A stretch of 35,017 bases of DNA, taken from the NCBI GenBank assembly GCA_946186575.1, contig CAMHNO010000002.1, positions 150,664 to 185,680 on the forward strand, in the 5' to 3' direction. Position 1 is the stretch's first letter. Every line of letters starts with the position of its first letter. Shown piece by piece: positions 14,371-22,124 of this stretch. The translations under genes and the position numbers were made by a program. This DNA comes from an uncultured Prevotellaceae bacterium (lineage in GTDB: Bacteria > Bacteroidota > Bacteroidia > Bacteroidales > Muribaculaceae). The notes beneath the pieces were generated by a model that worked only from the letters and a program-made list of their open reading frames with translations, had not been told where the DNA came from and made no database searches.

Positions 14371-14457
14371 ATCTTCTTAATCGGCCACTCCCCTATCGCC
14401 TCTGCGCGACAATCAAGTCGTTTTTTGCGCTGTTTTTCACAAAATATGAGTAAAAAT

Positions 14458-14488
14458 TTTGCTGAGAAGAAAAAAATACATACCTTTG
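14458..14488 (+). promoter_or_regulatory. Promoter of tRNA-Tyr
   Basis: TTTG (14458-14461), 19 bases, TACCTTTG (14481-14488); the tRNA begins 15 bases downstream. A precise match to the Bacteroidota consensus. Confidence 0.75.
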
Positions 14489-14503
14489 CAGCTACCAAAT
14501 GCC

Positions 14504-14583
14504 GGGAAGATCGCATAGTGGCAATTGCGGCGGACTGTAAATCCGCTCCTTCGGGTTCGGTGGTTCGAGTCCACCTCTTCCCA
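14504..14583 (+). tRNA. tRNA-Tyr (anticodon GTA)
   Basis: The acceptor GGGAAGA pairs with TCTTCCC. The anticodon stem GCGGA/TCCGC encloses CTGTAAA with anticodon GTA. A long variable arm (CTCCTTCGGG...) typical of class II tRNAs follows, then the T-arm GGTGG-TTCGAGT-CCACC. The discriminator is A and CCA is not encoded. Confidence 0.95.
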
Positions 14584-14592
14584 CTCATCAAC

Positions 14593-14633
14593 GATCGAGG
14601 GTGAGTCATGATGACTCACCCTCGATCATTTTT
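14593..14633 (+). terminator. Strong bidirectional terminator after tRNA-Tyr
   Basis: A perfect 16-bp stem (GATCGAGGGTGAGTCA with its reverse complement) around TGA is followed by a T5 run. It also ends transcription of the convergent glycosyltransferase gene. Confidence 0.9.
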
Positions 14634-14653
14634 ATATATAGTAGTATTCCTGA

Positions 14654-15760
14654 TTAGTCGGCGAATAGCGAACTGTAGAAAGTGGTAATTTTATCATAAA
14701 AGCGACTGTAATTCAGATGCTTGTCAAAGTCGAGCTTTGCCTGCTTGCCTAAGCGGAGCACCAGCTCGCGGTCATGGCACAGAGTGTTGATAGCCTCTGC
14801 CAGTTGGTCGGGATTATTGGGCTTTACAAGAATTCCGTTCTCCATGTCACGTATATATTCAGGCTGGGCACCATTAGAGGTAGTGATCACCGGCTTGCCC
14901 TGCTTCATGTATTCCAAATTACTGATGCCCTGCACTTCGGCAACAGTCGAAGGCTGAACACCAAAGTCGCACTGCCACAGATAGCCATGCACGTTGCGCT
15001 GAAAACCGTAGAGCCTAACATTGTCGACAAGATTGTTCTCGACAATAAAACTCTTTATTCTCGACACAGCCTTGAGTTGGCCATCACCCAGCACCACGAG
15101 CTTGTAGATGCTGCGGTCGAGCTGAGCCACCGCCTTGAGCAGAACGTCGATGCCCTTCTCGCGATTGAGGCGGCTGTGAAACATTATCAGGGTTTGCTCG
15201 GGCGTCATCTTCAGCTGCTTGCGCAAGTCGGGCACGGGAGCCTGAGCGCTGGTGTCGGTGTTGAGCACACTCTCAGGAATCACTGTGGTCTTAGATTTGC
15301 TCAAACGCGGTGCATGAGCCAGAAAATAGTCATACGCAAACTGCGAGACAAACACAAAGCGATCGATGTTGCGGTACACCTTCTTCGACACATAGTTGAG
15401 CTTGGGCTTCTTGAGACCATGAGGCGTTAGCACCACCTTGGTGTCGGGATTATCGCTTATTATGCGGGCCATCACTGCAGTGGTGGCATCACGATAGGTA
15501 TGAACATGCACAATGTTCTTGCCCTTGCGCAGCATCCTGGCGAGCCTCACAGGGCTGTCAAAGTCGCGTATTCCCTTTAGCGGCAATATCGATACCGGGA
15601 TGTCCATCTTCTGGAACTGCTCGATGATGTCGTCGTTCTTGGCGCTCACCACCTCTACATAGAAGTCACGGTCATGACGCATGTGGTCGACCAGGTCGCT
15701 GGCATACCGCTCAGCACCACCCCAGGTTTTGCTCGACACAATGTGAAAAACATTAATCAT
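14654..15760 (-). CDS. Glycosyltransferase family 4 (GT-B fold)
   Basis: The 368-residue protein has the N-terminal Rossmann half with WGGAERYASDLV (13-24) and HVHTYRD, which contact the acceptor. The C-terminal half has the family's donor-binding pattern: IMFHSRLNREKGIDVLLKAV at about 206-225, VVLGDGQ, and EVQGISNLEYMKQGKPVI near 280, where the E-x7-E motif sits. It should transfer a sugar from a nucleotide-sugar in cell-envelope or exopolysaccharide assembly. It is a lone gene with no other polysaccharide genes next to it, so the target glycan is unknown. It shares the terminator at 14593-14633 with tRNA-Tyr. Confidence 0.9.
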   Translation of the reverse strand: MINVFHIVSSKTWGGAERYASDLVDHMRHDRDFYVEVVSAKNDDIIEQFQKMDIPVSILPLKGIRDFDSPVRLARMLRKGKNIVHVHTYRDATTAVMARIISDNPDTKVVLTPHGLKKPKLNYVSKKVYRNIDRFVFVSQFAYDYFLAHAPRLSKSKTTVIPESVLNTDTSAQAPVPDLRKQLKMTPEQTLIMFHSRLNREKGIDVLLKAVAQLDRSIYKLVVLGDGQLKAVSRIKSFIVENNLVDNVRLYGFQRNVHGYLWQCDFGVQPSTVAEVQGISNLEYMKQGKPVITTSNGAQPEYIRDMENGILVKPNNPDQLAEAINTLCHDRELVLRLGKQAKLDFDKHLNYSRFYDKITTFYSSLFAD

Positions 15761-16105
15761 GAGAGTAATTTTATGGTTATTAGTTTTGGATTGACGAAAT
15801 TACTAAAAAATATTGAGAAACAAGAATTATTGGCGTAAAAATATTTTTTTCTTCAAAATTTAGCTCATTTTTACGGCTAATTTCAGGGGCTATGGTCGTA
15901 AGAGCAGGCAAAAATGAGCAAGAGAACGAGTTAAAAACCATGATATTTTGACCTATCAAGGTGGCAATCAGTAGATTAAGCCAACAGTATAACTGTCGCT
16001 GATTTCGGCCCTAAAAAATCGAAAACAAGGCCTTGATAGCACTCTCCCACCCCTCATGCAATAAAAACTCTAAAAATTGCCATACACACAAATTATTCCA
16101 GTACA
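15761..16105. other. Gene-free stretch between the glycosyltransferase and uvrC
   Basis: I find no convincing gene. CTATCAAGG (15953-15961) and CCTTGATAG (16031-16039) form a 9-bp inverted repeat separated by 69 bases that themselves contain short complementary runs, so a structured RNA or regulatory site is possible but weakly supported. Confidence 0.3.
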
Positions 16106-17923
16106 TCAAGAGATGTTGAGAGCATCTATCACAAGACGTGCTTTAGCTGCACCAACCACGAGGGTAATTTCCTCGTCACTCGCCTGCTTGATGCGTTTCA
16201 CGCTCTTGAAGTGCTTGAGCAGCGCAATGCGTGTTTTGGGCCCTATGCCCTTGATGTCGTCGAGCTGACTGTGCACCTGAGCCTTGCTTCGCTTGTTGCG
16301 GTGATGCTTGATGCCAAAACGGTGAGCCTCGTCACGCAGTCGTTGAATGATGCGCAAGGTCTCGCTGTTCTTGTCGATGTAAAGTGGCACCGTGTCGCCA
16401 GGGAAGAAAATCTCGTCGAGGCGCTTGGCTATGCCAATAGCAGTGATTTCATTCCTTAGCCCCAACTTGTCGAGTACCTCTACAGCAGCACCGAGCTGAC
16501 CTTTGCCGCCATCCACCACGAGCAGTTGTGGCAGCTGCGAGTTCTCGTTCATTAGCCTTGTGTAGCGCCTTTCAATCACTTCCCGCATCTGTGCATAGTC
16601 GTCATGTCCGTCGGCCTCCTTAATATTAAAATGCCTGTAATCCTTCTTCGATGGCTTGCCATTGACAAACACCACGCACGAGGCCACGGCACTCGTGCCC
16701 GAGATGCTGCTGTTGTCAAAGCACTCAATGCGCCGCGGCAGCTGCTTCAGGTGCAAGTCCTTCATCATTGTGGTGAGTGTGCGTGTAGCTCGTTGCTCAG
16801 GGTTGAGTTTCTCCATGCGCTTGAGTTTGTCGGTGCGATATTGCTCCGCATTTTTTATCGAGATTGCCACAAGTTTGCGCTTGTCGCCACGCTGCGGCAC
16901 CACACACTGAGCACCCTCTACTTCAAAGTCGGGCATCACGTTCACCAGAATCTCTTTCACTTTGTCGTGCTTGTACGTCTCGCCATAGCGCTCTCTGATG
17001 TCGCGCATCGCAGTCGAGAGAATCTCCTCGTTGGTCTCGTCGGTGCCAGCATCTTGAATCTTATATTCCACAGTAATACTTTGCACGATTGCGCCATTGC
17101 GCATGTGCATGAAATTGACATAGGCCGCACTCTCGTCACGCACAATCGAGAACACATCGGTGTTGTGAATGGCGGGGTTCACAATCACCGATTTCGACCT
17201 GTAATTTTCGAGCAACTGATACTTGCGTTTGAGCACCTCGGCCTCCTCAAACTTCAATTCTTGCGCTTTTTCCATCATTTCTTTCATCAGGAAATCGCTC
17301 ACTTGCTTGGTGTCTCCATTGAGTATTTTCATCACATTCTCGATGTAGCCATTGTACGTTTCATGTGAAACAATACCCTGACAGCAGCCCTCACAATTCT
17401 TGATATGGTATTGCAGGCACAGCTTGTACTTGCGAGCGTCAACATTTTCCTGCGTGAGATTATGGCGACAGGTGCGAATAGGGTAGAGCTGCTTGATGGT
17501 GTCGACAATGGCATGTGCCACCTCGGTTTTAGGATAGGGGCCAAAGAACTTCACCCCTTTGGTATACTTTTCTCGAGTAATGAAAACTCGCGGATACATT
17601 TCTTTAGTCACACAAATCCATGGATAGGACTTGTCGTCTTTGAGCAGCACATTGTAGCGCGGCTGGAACTCCTTGATGAGGCTATTCTCTAAATCGAGCG
17701 CTTCCTCCTCGCTGTTGACGACGATATATTTCATGTCCCAGATGTTGCGAACGAGCAGATTGGTGCGAACCACTGGGTGCACTCGGTTGAAATAGGAGCT
17801 GACGCGACGTTTCAAGTTCTTGGCCTTTCCCACATAAATCACAGTTCCCTCTTGATTGAAATACTGATACACGCCGGGGCTGGTTGGAAGTAGCGAAATC
17901 TTTAGTTTGAGTTCGTCGCGCAT
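16106..17923 (-). CDS. uvrC: Excinuclease ABC subunit C
   Basis: The 605-residue protein makes the dual incision in nucleotide excision repair after UvrAB damage recognition. The N-terminal GIY-YIG nuclease is at about 13-95 (SPGVYQYFNQEGTVIYVGKA). A cysteine cluster (about 150-180: CRHNLTQ, CLQYHIKNCEGCC) and the UVR domain (about 205-240) come next. The RNase H-like endonuclease is at about 380-540 (IECFDNSSISGTSAVAS and LLVVDGGKGQLG), and helix-hairpin-helix motifs close the C-terminus (LDDIKGIGPKTRIALLKHF). Length is normal for the family. It lies downstream of apt, mnmG and ybeY on the same strand but is separated from apt by 225 bases with repeats and a hairpin. Confidence 0.97.
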   Translation of the reverse strand: MRDELKLKISLLPTSPGVYQYFNQEGTVIYVGKAKNLKRRVSSYFNRVHPVVRTNLLVRNIWDMKYIVVNSEEEALDLENSLIKEFQPRYNVLLKDDKSYPWICVTKEMYPRVFITREKYTKGVKFFGPYPKTEVAHAIVDTIKQLYPIRTCRHNLTQENVDARKYKLCLQYHIKNCEGCCQGIVSHETYNGYIENVMKILNGDTKQVSDFLMKEMMEKAQELKFEEAEVLKRKYQLLENYRSKSVIVNPAIHNTDVFSIVRDESAAYVNFMHMRNGAIVQSITVEYKIQDAGTDETNEEILSTAMRDIRERYGETYKHDKVKEILVNVMPDFEVEGAQCVVPQRGDKRKLVAISIKNAEQYRTDKLKRMEKLNPEQRATRTLTTMMKDLHLKQLPRRIECFDNSSISGTSAVASCVVFVNGKPSKKDYRHFNIKEADGHDDYAQMREVIERRYTRLMNENSQLPQLLVVDGGKGQLGAAVEVLDKLGLRNEITAIGIAKRLDEIFFPGDTVPLYIDKNSETLRIIQRLRDEAHRFGIKHHRNKRSKAQVHSQLDDIKGIGPKTRIALLKHFKSVKRIKQASDEEITLVVGAAKARLVIDALNIS

Positions 17924-18015
17924 GTTGTGATAATTATTTAATATGTATTCTGATTTATCGGCATGGCCTCAAGAGCGTGAAATGCCACGTTTTTTTGCAT
18001 TTTATTTATGCCTGA

Positions 18016-18106
18016 TAGGGGAGAGGGTTATCTTAAAAGAATAGGGGAGAGGATTATCTCAAAAGAATGGGGGGGAGAGGGTCATCTTAAAAGAATAGGG
18101 GAGAGG
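18016..18106. repeat. Tandem repeat, about 26-bp unit, three and a half copies
   Basis: Units begin at 18016, 18042, 18068 and 18096 (partial). Each reads roughly TAGGGGAGAGG then TTATCTTAAAAGAA; the third is two bases longer. It lies in the 225-bp gap between uvrC and apt and does not encode protein. Confidence 0.85.
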
Positions 18107-18130
18107 TGTTTTTTCATTCCTTTCCCCTAT
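18095..18130 (-). terminator. Hairpin after apt, built from the last repeat unit
   Basis: ATAGGGGAGAGG pairs with CCTTTCCCCTAT (one G-T) around a 12-base loop, 19 bases after the apt stop on the minus strand. The following TTCTTTT is only a modest T-run. The repeat array next to it may have grown from one arm of this hairpin. Confidence 0.5.
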
Positions 18131-18148
18131 ATGACAAACTAATCCATT

Positions 18149-18691
18149 TCATTCCCCCTCAAAGTCGAAGAGCGATGTCACTTCAACATCGTCAGGGAAG
18201 AGTTGGCGACCCTTGAGATCGACCAGTTCGCACAGGAAATTCACATAGACTTTCTTGGGATGCATCGTCTTCACCAGGTCGAGGGCAGCCGCCATGGTAC
18301 CCCCTGTGGCGAGCAGGTCGTCGTGCATGAGCACCACATCACCTTCGCCTATGGCATCCTCGTGAATCTCGATAGTGTCCTCACCATATTCCTTAGTGTA
18401 GGTCTTCTTGATGGTCTTGGCAGGAAGTTTTCCGGGCTTGCGCAAGGGTACAAACCCCGCACCCAGCGCAGCAGCAAGAATCGAGCCGAAGATAAATCCT
18501 CGCGCCTCAATGCCAACAACCTTGGTGATGCCTTTATCTTTGTATTCCTCAACCAGAGCATCGCGCATCATCTGCAACGCCTCGGGGTCTTTGAATGCAG
18601 TTGTGAGATCCTTGAATTGTATGCCCTTGACGGGGAAATCAGGAATGTTCCTGACCTTTGATTTCACTTTTTCGATTTTTTCTTTCTCCAT
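18149..18691 (-). CDS. apt: Adenine phosphoribosyltransferase
   Basis: Purine salvage enzyme making AMP from adenine and PRPP. The 180-residue form starts at the ATG at 18691 (MEKEKIEKVKSKV); an ATG four codons upstream is an alternative. Family signatures are RNIPDFPVKGIQFKDLT at the N-terminus, GIEARGFIFG with FVPLRKPGKLP in the middle, and the PRPP-binding loop VVLMHDDLLATGGTM at about 120-134. Length is usual for Apt. It lies between mnmG and uvrC on the same strand. The gap to mnmG holds a parS palindrome and a run of nine Gs. Confidence 0.95.
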   Translation of the reverse strand: MEKEKIEKVKSKVRNIPDFPVKGIQFKDLTTAFKDPEALQMMRDALVEEYKDKGITKVVGIEARGFIFGSILAAALGAGFVPLRKPGKLPAKTIKKTYTKEYGEDTIEIHEDAIGEGDVVLMHDDLLATGGTMAAALDLVKTMHPKKVYVNFLCELVDLKGRQLFPDDVEVTSLFDFEGE

Positions 18692-18763
18692 GATGTTAAC
18701 CATATTTTTGTTTGTGCATAATTTCGTTCATGATGTCCAGCAGGCGGAGTGGGGGGGGGAGTG

Positions 18764-18779
18764 TGTTTCACGTGAAACA
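18764..18779. promoter_or_regulatory. parS: Perfect parS centromere-like palindrome (ParB site)
   Basis: TGTTTCACGTGAAACA is identical to the canonical 16-bp bacterial parS sequence recognised by ParB/Spo0J. It lies in the intergenic gap between apt and mnmG (gidA). In many bacteria parS sites cluster near the replication origin, often close to gidA. No parA or parB is in this window. Confidence 0.75.
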
Positions 18780-18792
18780 TTGCCATCGTTTC

Positions 18793-20670
18793 TCACCGGC
18801 CCAAGAGCACGAGCAGGATGTTGATGTCGCTTGGCGAGATACCAGGAATACGCGACGCCTGTCCTATCGTCTCGGGGTTGATTCGCTCGAGTTTCTGCCT
18901 TGCCTCGGTCGAGAGCTGGAGTATGGACGGATAATCGAACTTGTCCTTTATATATAGTTTGTCGAGCCTGCCAATTTTCTGGGCTATCATTTCTTCGCGC
19001 TGGATGTAGCCATGATACTTGATCTTGATCTCGGCAGCCTCAACTATCTCTTCGCGTCGTGCATCCTCCAGGCCTCCAATCACCTGCTCAAGCGCAGGCA
19101 CAAATCCTGCAAGCAGATGCATGTCAAGCTGCGGCCTTAGAAGCAAGTCATAGAGTTTGCAACCTTGCTTAAGCGATTGATAACCAGCCTTTTCAAGCTG
19201 AGGATTTATAGCCGCTGCCTTCACCGAGAAGTCACGTGCAAACTGCACTAAATCATCCACTTGACTGCGTTTAGAGAGCATCAAGTCATACCTCTCTTGC
19301 GTGGCGAGTCCCAACTCATAGCCGCGTGCTGTTAGCCTCATGTCGGCATCGTCCTGCCTGAGCAAGATGCGGTGCTCGGCACGTGAAGTGAACATGCGAT
19401 AAGGCTCGTCAACCCCCTTAGTCACCAGGTCGTCGATAAGCACCCCTATGTAGGCCTCGTCACGGCCCAGGACAAAGTCGCCGCCACCCGTCACACGCAG
19501 GTGAGCGTTGATGCCTGCCATCAGGCCTTGTCCCGCTGCCTCTTCATAGCCAGTGGTGCCGTTGACCTGGCCAGCAAAGAAGAGGTTTCTCACCAGTTTG
19601 GTCTCAAGAGTGTGATTGAGCTGACGAGGGTCGAAGAAGTCATATTCTATGGCGTAGCCTGGACGGTAGACCTGCACGTTGCGCAGGGCTGGAATCTTGC
19701 TCAAAGCCTCGATTTGCACATCCCAGGGCATCGACGACGAAAACCCGTTCAAATACATTTCCTGAGTGGTTTCGCCCTCGGGCTCGATAAAGAGCTGATG
19801 CGAGTCCTTGTCGGGGAATGTGACAAGCTTTGTCTCGATGCTGGGGCAGTAGCGCGGACCCACGCTCTGGATTTGGCCATTATATAGCGGAGAGTAGGGG
19901 AGTCCCTCGCGCAGCACTTGGTGCACCTGCTCGTTGGTGTAGACTATCCAGCAGGGGCGCTGCTTGAGCTCGCTGTGCACACCGGGCAAAAACGAGAAGT
20001 GGTGAAAGTCGGTTTCTCCGTCCTGGCGTGTTGCTTGGCTGTAGTCGATGGTGCGAGCGTCGAGTCGCACCGGGGTGCCCGTCTTCATGCGGCTGGCTAT
20101 GAATCCCAGCCCCACGAGCTGCTCGGTGATGCCGTGCGAGGCAGGTTCCGAGACTCGTCCGCCCCGCATCTTCACGCCGCCCACGTGCATTAGTCCGTTC
20201 AGGAAAGTGCCTGCGGTGAGAATCACGGCGCGGGCGTTAAATGTAACTCCGAAGGCAGTTTTCACACCCTTCACAACGCCATTTTCTATCACCAGACTTG
20301 TGGCACTGTCTTGCCACATATAAAGGTTGGGAGTGCCGTCGAGTATTTTGCGCCAGTTGTCGATGAAGCGCGTGCGGTCGCTCTGTGACCGTGGGCTCCA
20401 CATGGCAGGGCCCTTGCTGCGATTGAGCATGCGGAATTGAATTGACGAACGGTCGGTGACGATGCCCATCTGCCCGCCCAGTGCGTCTATTTCACGCACT
20501 ATCTGTCCCTTGGCTATGCCTCCCACAGCAGGGTTGCAGCTCATCTGCGCCACTTTGTTCATGTCCATTGTGATGAGCAGAGTAGACGACCCTAATCGAG
20601 CCGCGGCACAAGCCGCTTCACAGCCAGCATGGCCGGCACCTATCACTATAACGTCATAATCAAACCTCAT
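18793..20670 (-). CDS. mnmG: tRNA uridine-5-carboxymethylaminomethyl modification enzyme MnmG (GidA)
   Basis: The 625-residue FAD enzyme works with MnmE to add the (carboxymethyl)aminomethyl group at C5 of wobble U34. The FAD-binding motif VIVIGAGHAGCEAACAAARL is at 8-27. Family blocks include MSCNPAVGGIAKGQIVREID, GTFLNGLMHVGG, PRYCPSIETKL, LFFAGQVNGTTGYEEAAGQG and SRAEHRILLRQDDAD. The C-terminal helical domain ends PETIGQASRIPGISPSDI, the MnmE/tRNA contact region. The length matches the family. Its ATG overlaps the ybeY stop by four bases (20667-20670). Confidence 0.97.
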   Translation of the reverse strand: MRFDYDVIVIGAGHAGCEAACAAARLGSSTLLITMDMNKVAQMSCNPAVGGIAKGQIVREIDALGGQMGIVTDRSSIQFRMLNRSKGPAMWSPRSQSDRTRFIDNWRKILDGTPNLYMWQDSATSLVIENGVVKGVKTAFGVTFNARAVILTAGTFLNGLMHVGGVKMRGGRVSEPASHGITEQLVGLGFIASRMKTGTPVRLDARTIDYSQATRQDGETDFHHFSFLPGVHSELKQRPCWIVYTNEQVHQVLREGLPYSPLYNGQIQSVGPRYCPSIETKLVTFPDKDSHQLFIEPEGETTQEMYLNGFSSSMPWDVQIEALSKIPALRNVQVYRPGYAIEYDFFDPRQLNHTLETKLVRNLFFAGQVNGTTGYEEAAGQGLMAGINAHLRVTGGGDFVLGRDEAYIGVLIDDLVTKGVDEPYRMFTSRAEHRILLRQDDADMRLTARGYELGLATQERYDLMLSKRSQVDDLVQFARDFSVKAAAINPQLEKAGYQSLKQGCKLYDLLLRPQLDMHLLAGFVPALEQVIGGLEDARREEIVEAAEIKIKYHGYIQREEMIAQKIGRLDKLYIKDKFDYPSILQLSTEARQKLERINPETIGQASRIPGISPSDINILLVLLGR

Positions 20671-21101
20671 TTCGCCAATATGCCTTGTGGAAGAACAGCC
20701 AACGCCTCATTCTCATGCTGCTCCATGATTTCGCGCTCGCCAGGACCCTTGTCGTTGATGCCGCACAGGTGCAGCACGCCGTGAATTATCACACGCAGCA
20801 GTTCGCTGTCATAGTCCACTCCCAATTGCTGGGCATTAGACTTAACGGTGTCGATCGAGATCACCATGTCGCCAGCTATGCGATGGCTGTTGCTGTAGTC
20901 AAATGTTATGATGTCGGTGTAATAATCATGGCCCAGAAACTGGCGGTTGGTGTCGAGAATGTACTCGTCGTCGCAGAACACATAGGTGAGCGCACCCACA
21001 CGCTTGCCCAGCATGCTGGCCACTTTCTCGATCCACTCCTCAAGCACAGCGGTGTTGAGTTGCGGCATGTCTATGTTCTGAGTCATGTAGCTTATTTCCA
21101 T
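20667..21101 (-). CDS. ybeY: Endoribonuclease YbeY (16S rRNA maturation)
   Basis: From the ATG at 21101 (MEISYMTQNI) the protein is 144 residues; a reading frame extending further upstream would run through the promoter at 21132-21163. The core motif HGVLHLCGINDK (about 107-118) supplies two zinc-binding His. The third ligand seen in other phyla (GYDH) is replaced by NDK, a form I recall from Bacteroidota YbeY. TDIITFDY and GDMVIS are also typical. It overlaps mnmG as ATGA, so translation is likely coupled. Confidence 0.93.
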   Translation of the reverse strand: MEISYMTQNIDMPQLNTAVLEEWIEKVASMLGKRVGALTYVFCDDEYILDTNRQFLGHDYYTDIITFDYSNSHRIAGDMVISIDTVKSNAQQLGVDYDSELLRVIIHGVLHLCGINDKGPGEREIMEQHENEALAVLPQGILAK

Positions 21102-21131
21102 GGAAACTATGACGTTGTAAAAAAACAGATG

Positions 21132-21163
21132 CAAAGTTAGCACAATTAATTGAGAATAACAAA
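21132..21163 (-). promoter_or_regulatory. Promoter of ybeY-mnmG
   Basis: Minus-strand TTTG (21160-21163), 20 bases, TAACTTTG (21132-21139), about 30 bases upstream of the ybeY ATG. This position also supports the short ybeY start. Confidence 0.7.
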
Positions 21164-21306
21164 AGTTGGGCGATTTTCGGACACACATCAGCTTTCGGCC
21201 AAGCATTAAACAAGGGTAGGGGAGACGCAAAATTGTCACTTTTAACATTATTGCCCGACAAAACAAGAAAGTTATTAACAATTAGGTGCTTTTTGGCGAC
21301 ACTAAA

Positions 21307-21337
21307 TTGACAAGGTGATTTAATTGTTATAACTTTG
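21307..21337 (+). promoter_or_regulatory. Promoter of the lipocalin-like lipoprotein gene
   Basis: TTG (21307-21309), 20 bases, TAACTTTG (21330-21337), 49 bases upstream of the ATG. Confidence 0.55.
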
Positions 21338-21386
21338 CAGGCTGAAGTTTAAACAAACACCATTTTTAAAAAAACGAAGATTATAT

Positions 21387-21872
21387 ATGAAGCGAAAGAA
21401 TATTTTGTGGGGGTTTGCCATACTCATTGCAGCCATGGTGTGCTGCTGGGCATGCAGCTCCTGTGGCAACGACAAAGAAAAAGATGAGCCACAGAACCCT
21501 CTGTTGGGGGCTTGGGAATATATTCACAATCCACAAGTGGCAGCATTGCTTGAGCAGAAGATATTGGAAGAGCTACAACAAAACAACGCTCTCACCCCCG
21601 AGAACATACAAATCCTTACTAAAGTAAAAGATATTGTGGGCACGAGTGAGTTTGTAATACAGCTCAACGCCGATGGCTCGGCGCGGCTCTATGCCTACAC
21701 GACTCATGGCGTAGGCCCATTTGTGACTGGCACATGGCTTCAGACCGACAAGGCACTGCTGCTGAGTGCGGCCGACCTGACAGTGGCTGTGACCGACATC
21801 CAGACCGACGGCACCACCCTCAGATGCAAAGTGGGCGAGTTGCCTTTGATATTCAATAGAGTAAAGACCTGA
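21387..21872 (+). CDS. Small lipoprotein, lipocalin-like
   Basis: The 161-residue protein has a signal peptide with several cysteines near its end (AAMVCCWACSSCGNDKEKDE); the most likely lipidated residue is one of C23 or C26. The mature part starts with NPLLGAWEY, the opening seen in lipocalin-like and DUF4923-like Bacteroidales lipoproteins. It continues with strand-rich text (SEFVIQLNADGSARLYAY, GTWLQTDKALLLSA) that fits a small barrel. A helical insertion (LLEQKILEELQQNNALTPENI) lies at about 54-74. Ligand and role are unknown. The gene is monocistronic between its own promoter and a strong terminator. Confidence 0.8.
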   Translation: MKRKNILWGFAILIAAMVCCWACSSCGNDKEKDEPQNPLLGAWEYIHNPQVAALLEQKILEELQQNNALTPENIQILTKVKDIVGTSEFVIQLNADGSARLYAYTTHGVGPFVTGTWLQTDKALLLSAADLTVAVTDIQTDGTTLRCKVGELPLIFNRVKT

Positions 21873-21897
21873 AATAACATAATACAATAATATTAAC

Positions 21898-21940
21898 CAA
21901 CGCATCTTTATCTTAAAAAAAGATGCGTTGAGTTTTTTTT
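21898..21940 (+). terminator. Intrinsic terminator after the lipoprotein gene
   Basis: CAACGCATCTTT pairs with AAAGATGCGTTG (12 bp) around a 9-base loop, followed by AG and eight Ts. Confidence 0.9.
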
Positions 21941-21984
21941 ATCTCAACCATCTATGAATCACAAGAAATATTTATTCTTCAGCA

Positions 21985-22056
21985 ATGAATCAGAACCAGA
22001 AAACCACTACCCAGCCGCGCAAGAAAATCAATAATCAGCCCAAGCATCACGGCTAA
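21985..22056 (+). CDS. Possible 23-residue basic peptide (uncertain)
   Basis: ATG 21985 encodes a Gln-, Lys- and His-rich peptide ([18 protein letters not shown], ending KHHG) that ends just before the metG promoter. An overlapping 26-residue frame starts at 21954. Nothing but the reading frame and basic composition supports it; it may be chance. Confidence 0.2.
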   Translation: MNQNQKTTTQPRKKINNQPKHHG

Positions 22057-22071
22057 ACCAAAAAAAAACAT

Positions 22072-22079
22072 TACCTTTG
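22072..22079 (+). promoter_or_regulatory. -7 box of metG
   Basis: TACCTTTG fits TAnnTTTG 46 bases upstream of the chosen metG ATG. Its presence argues against the earlier in-frame start at 22077. No -33 TTTG is visible. Confidence 0.5.
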
Positions 22080-22124
22080 CACAAAATTGTTGAAACCGAA
22101 AATATTAAATTCACAATCACCACT

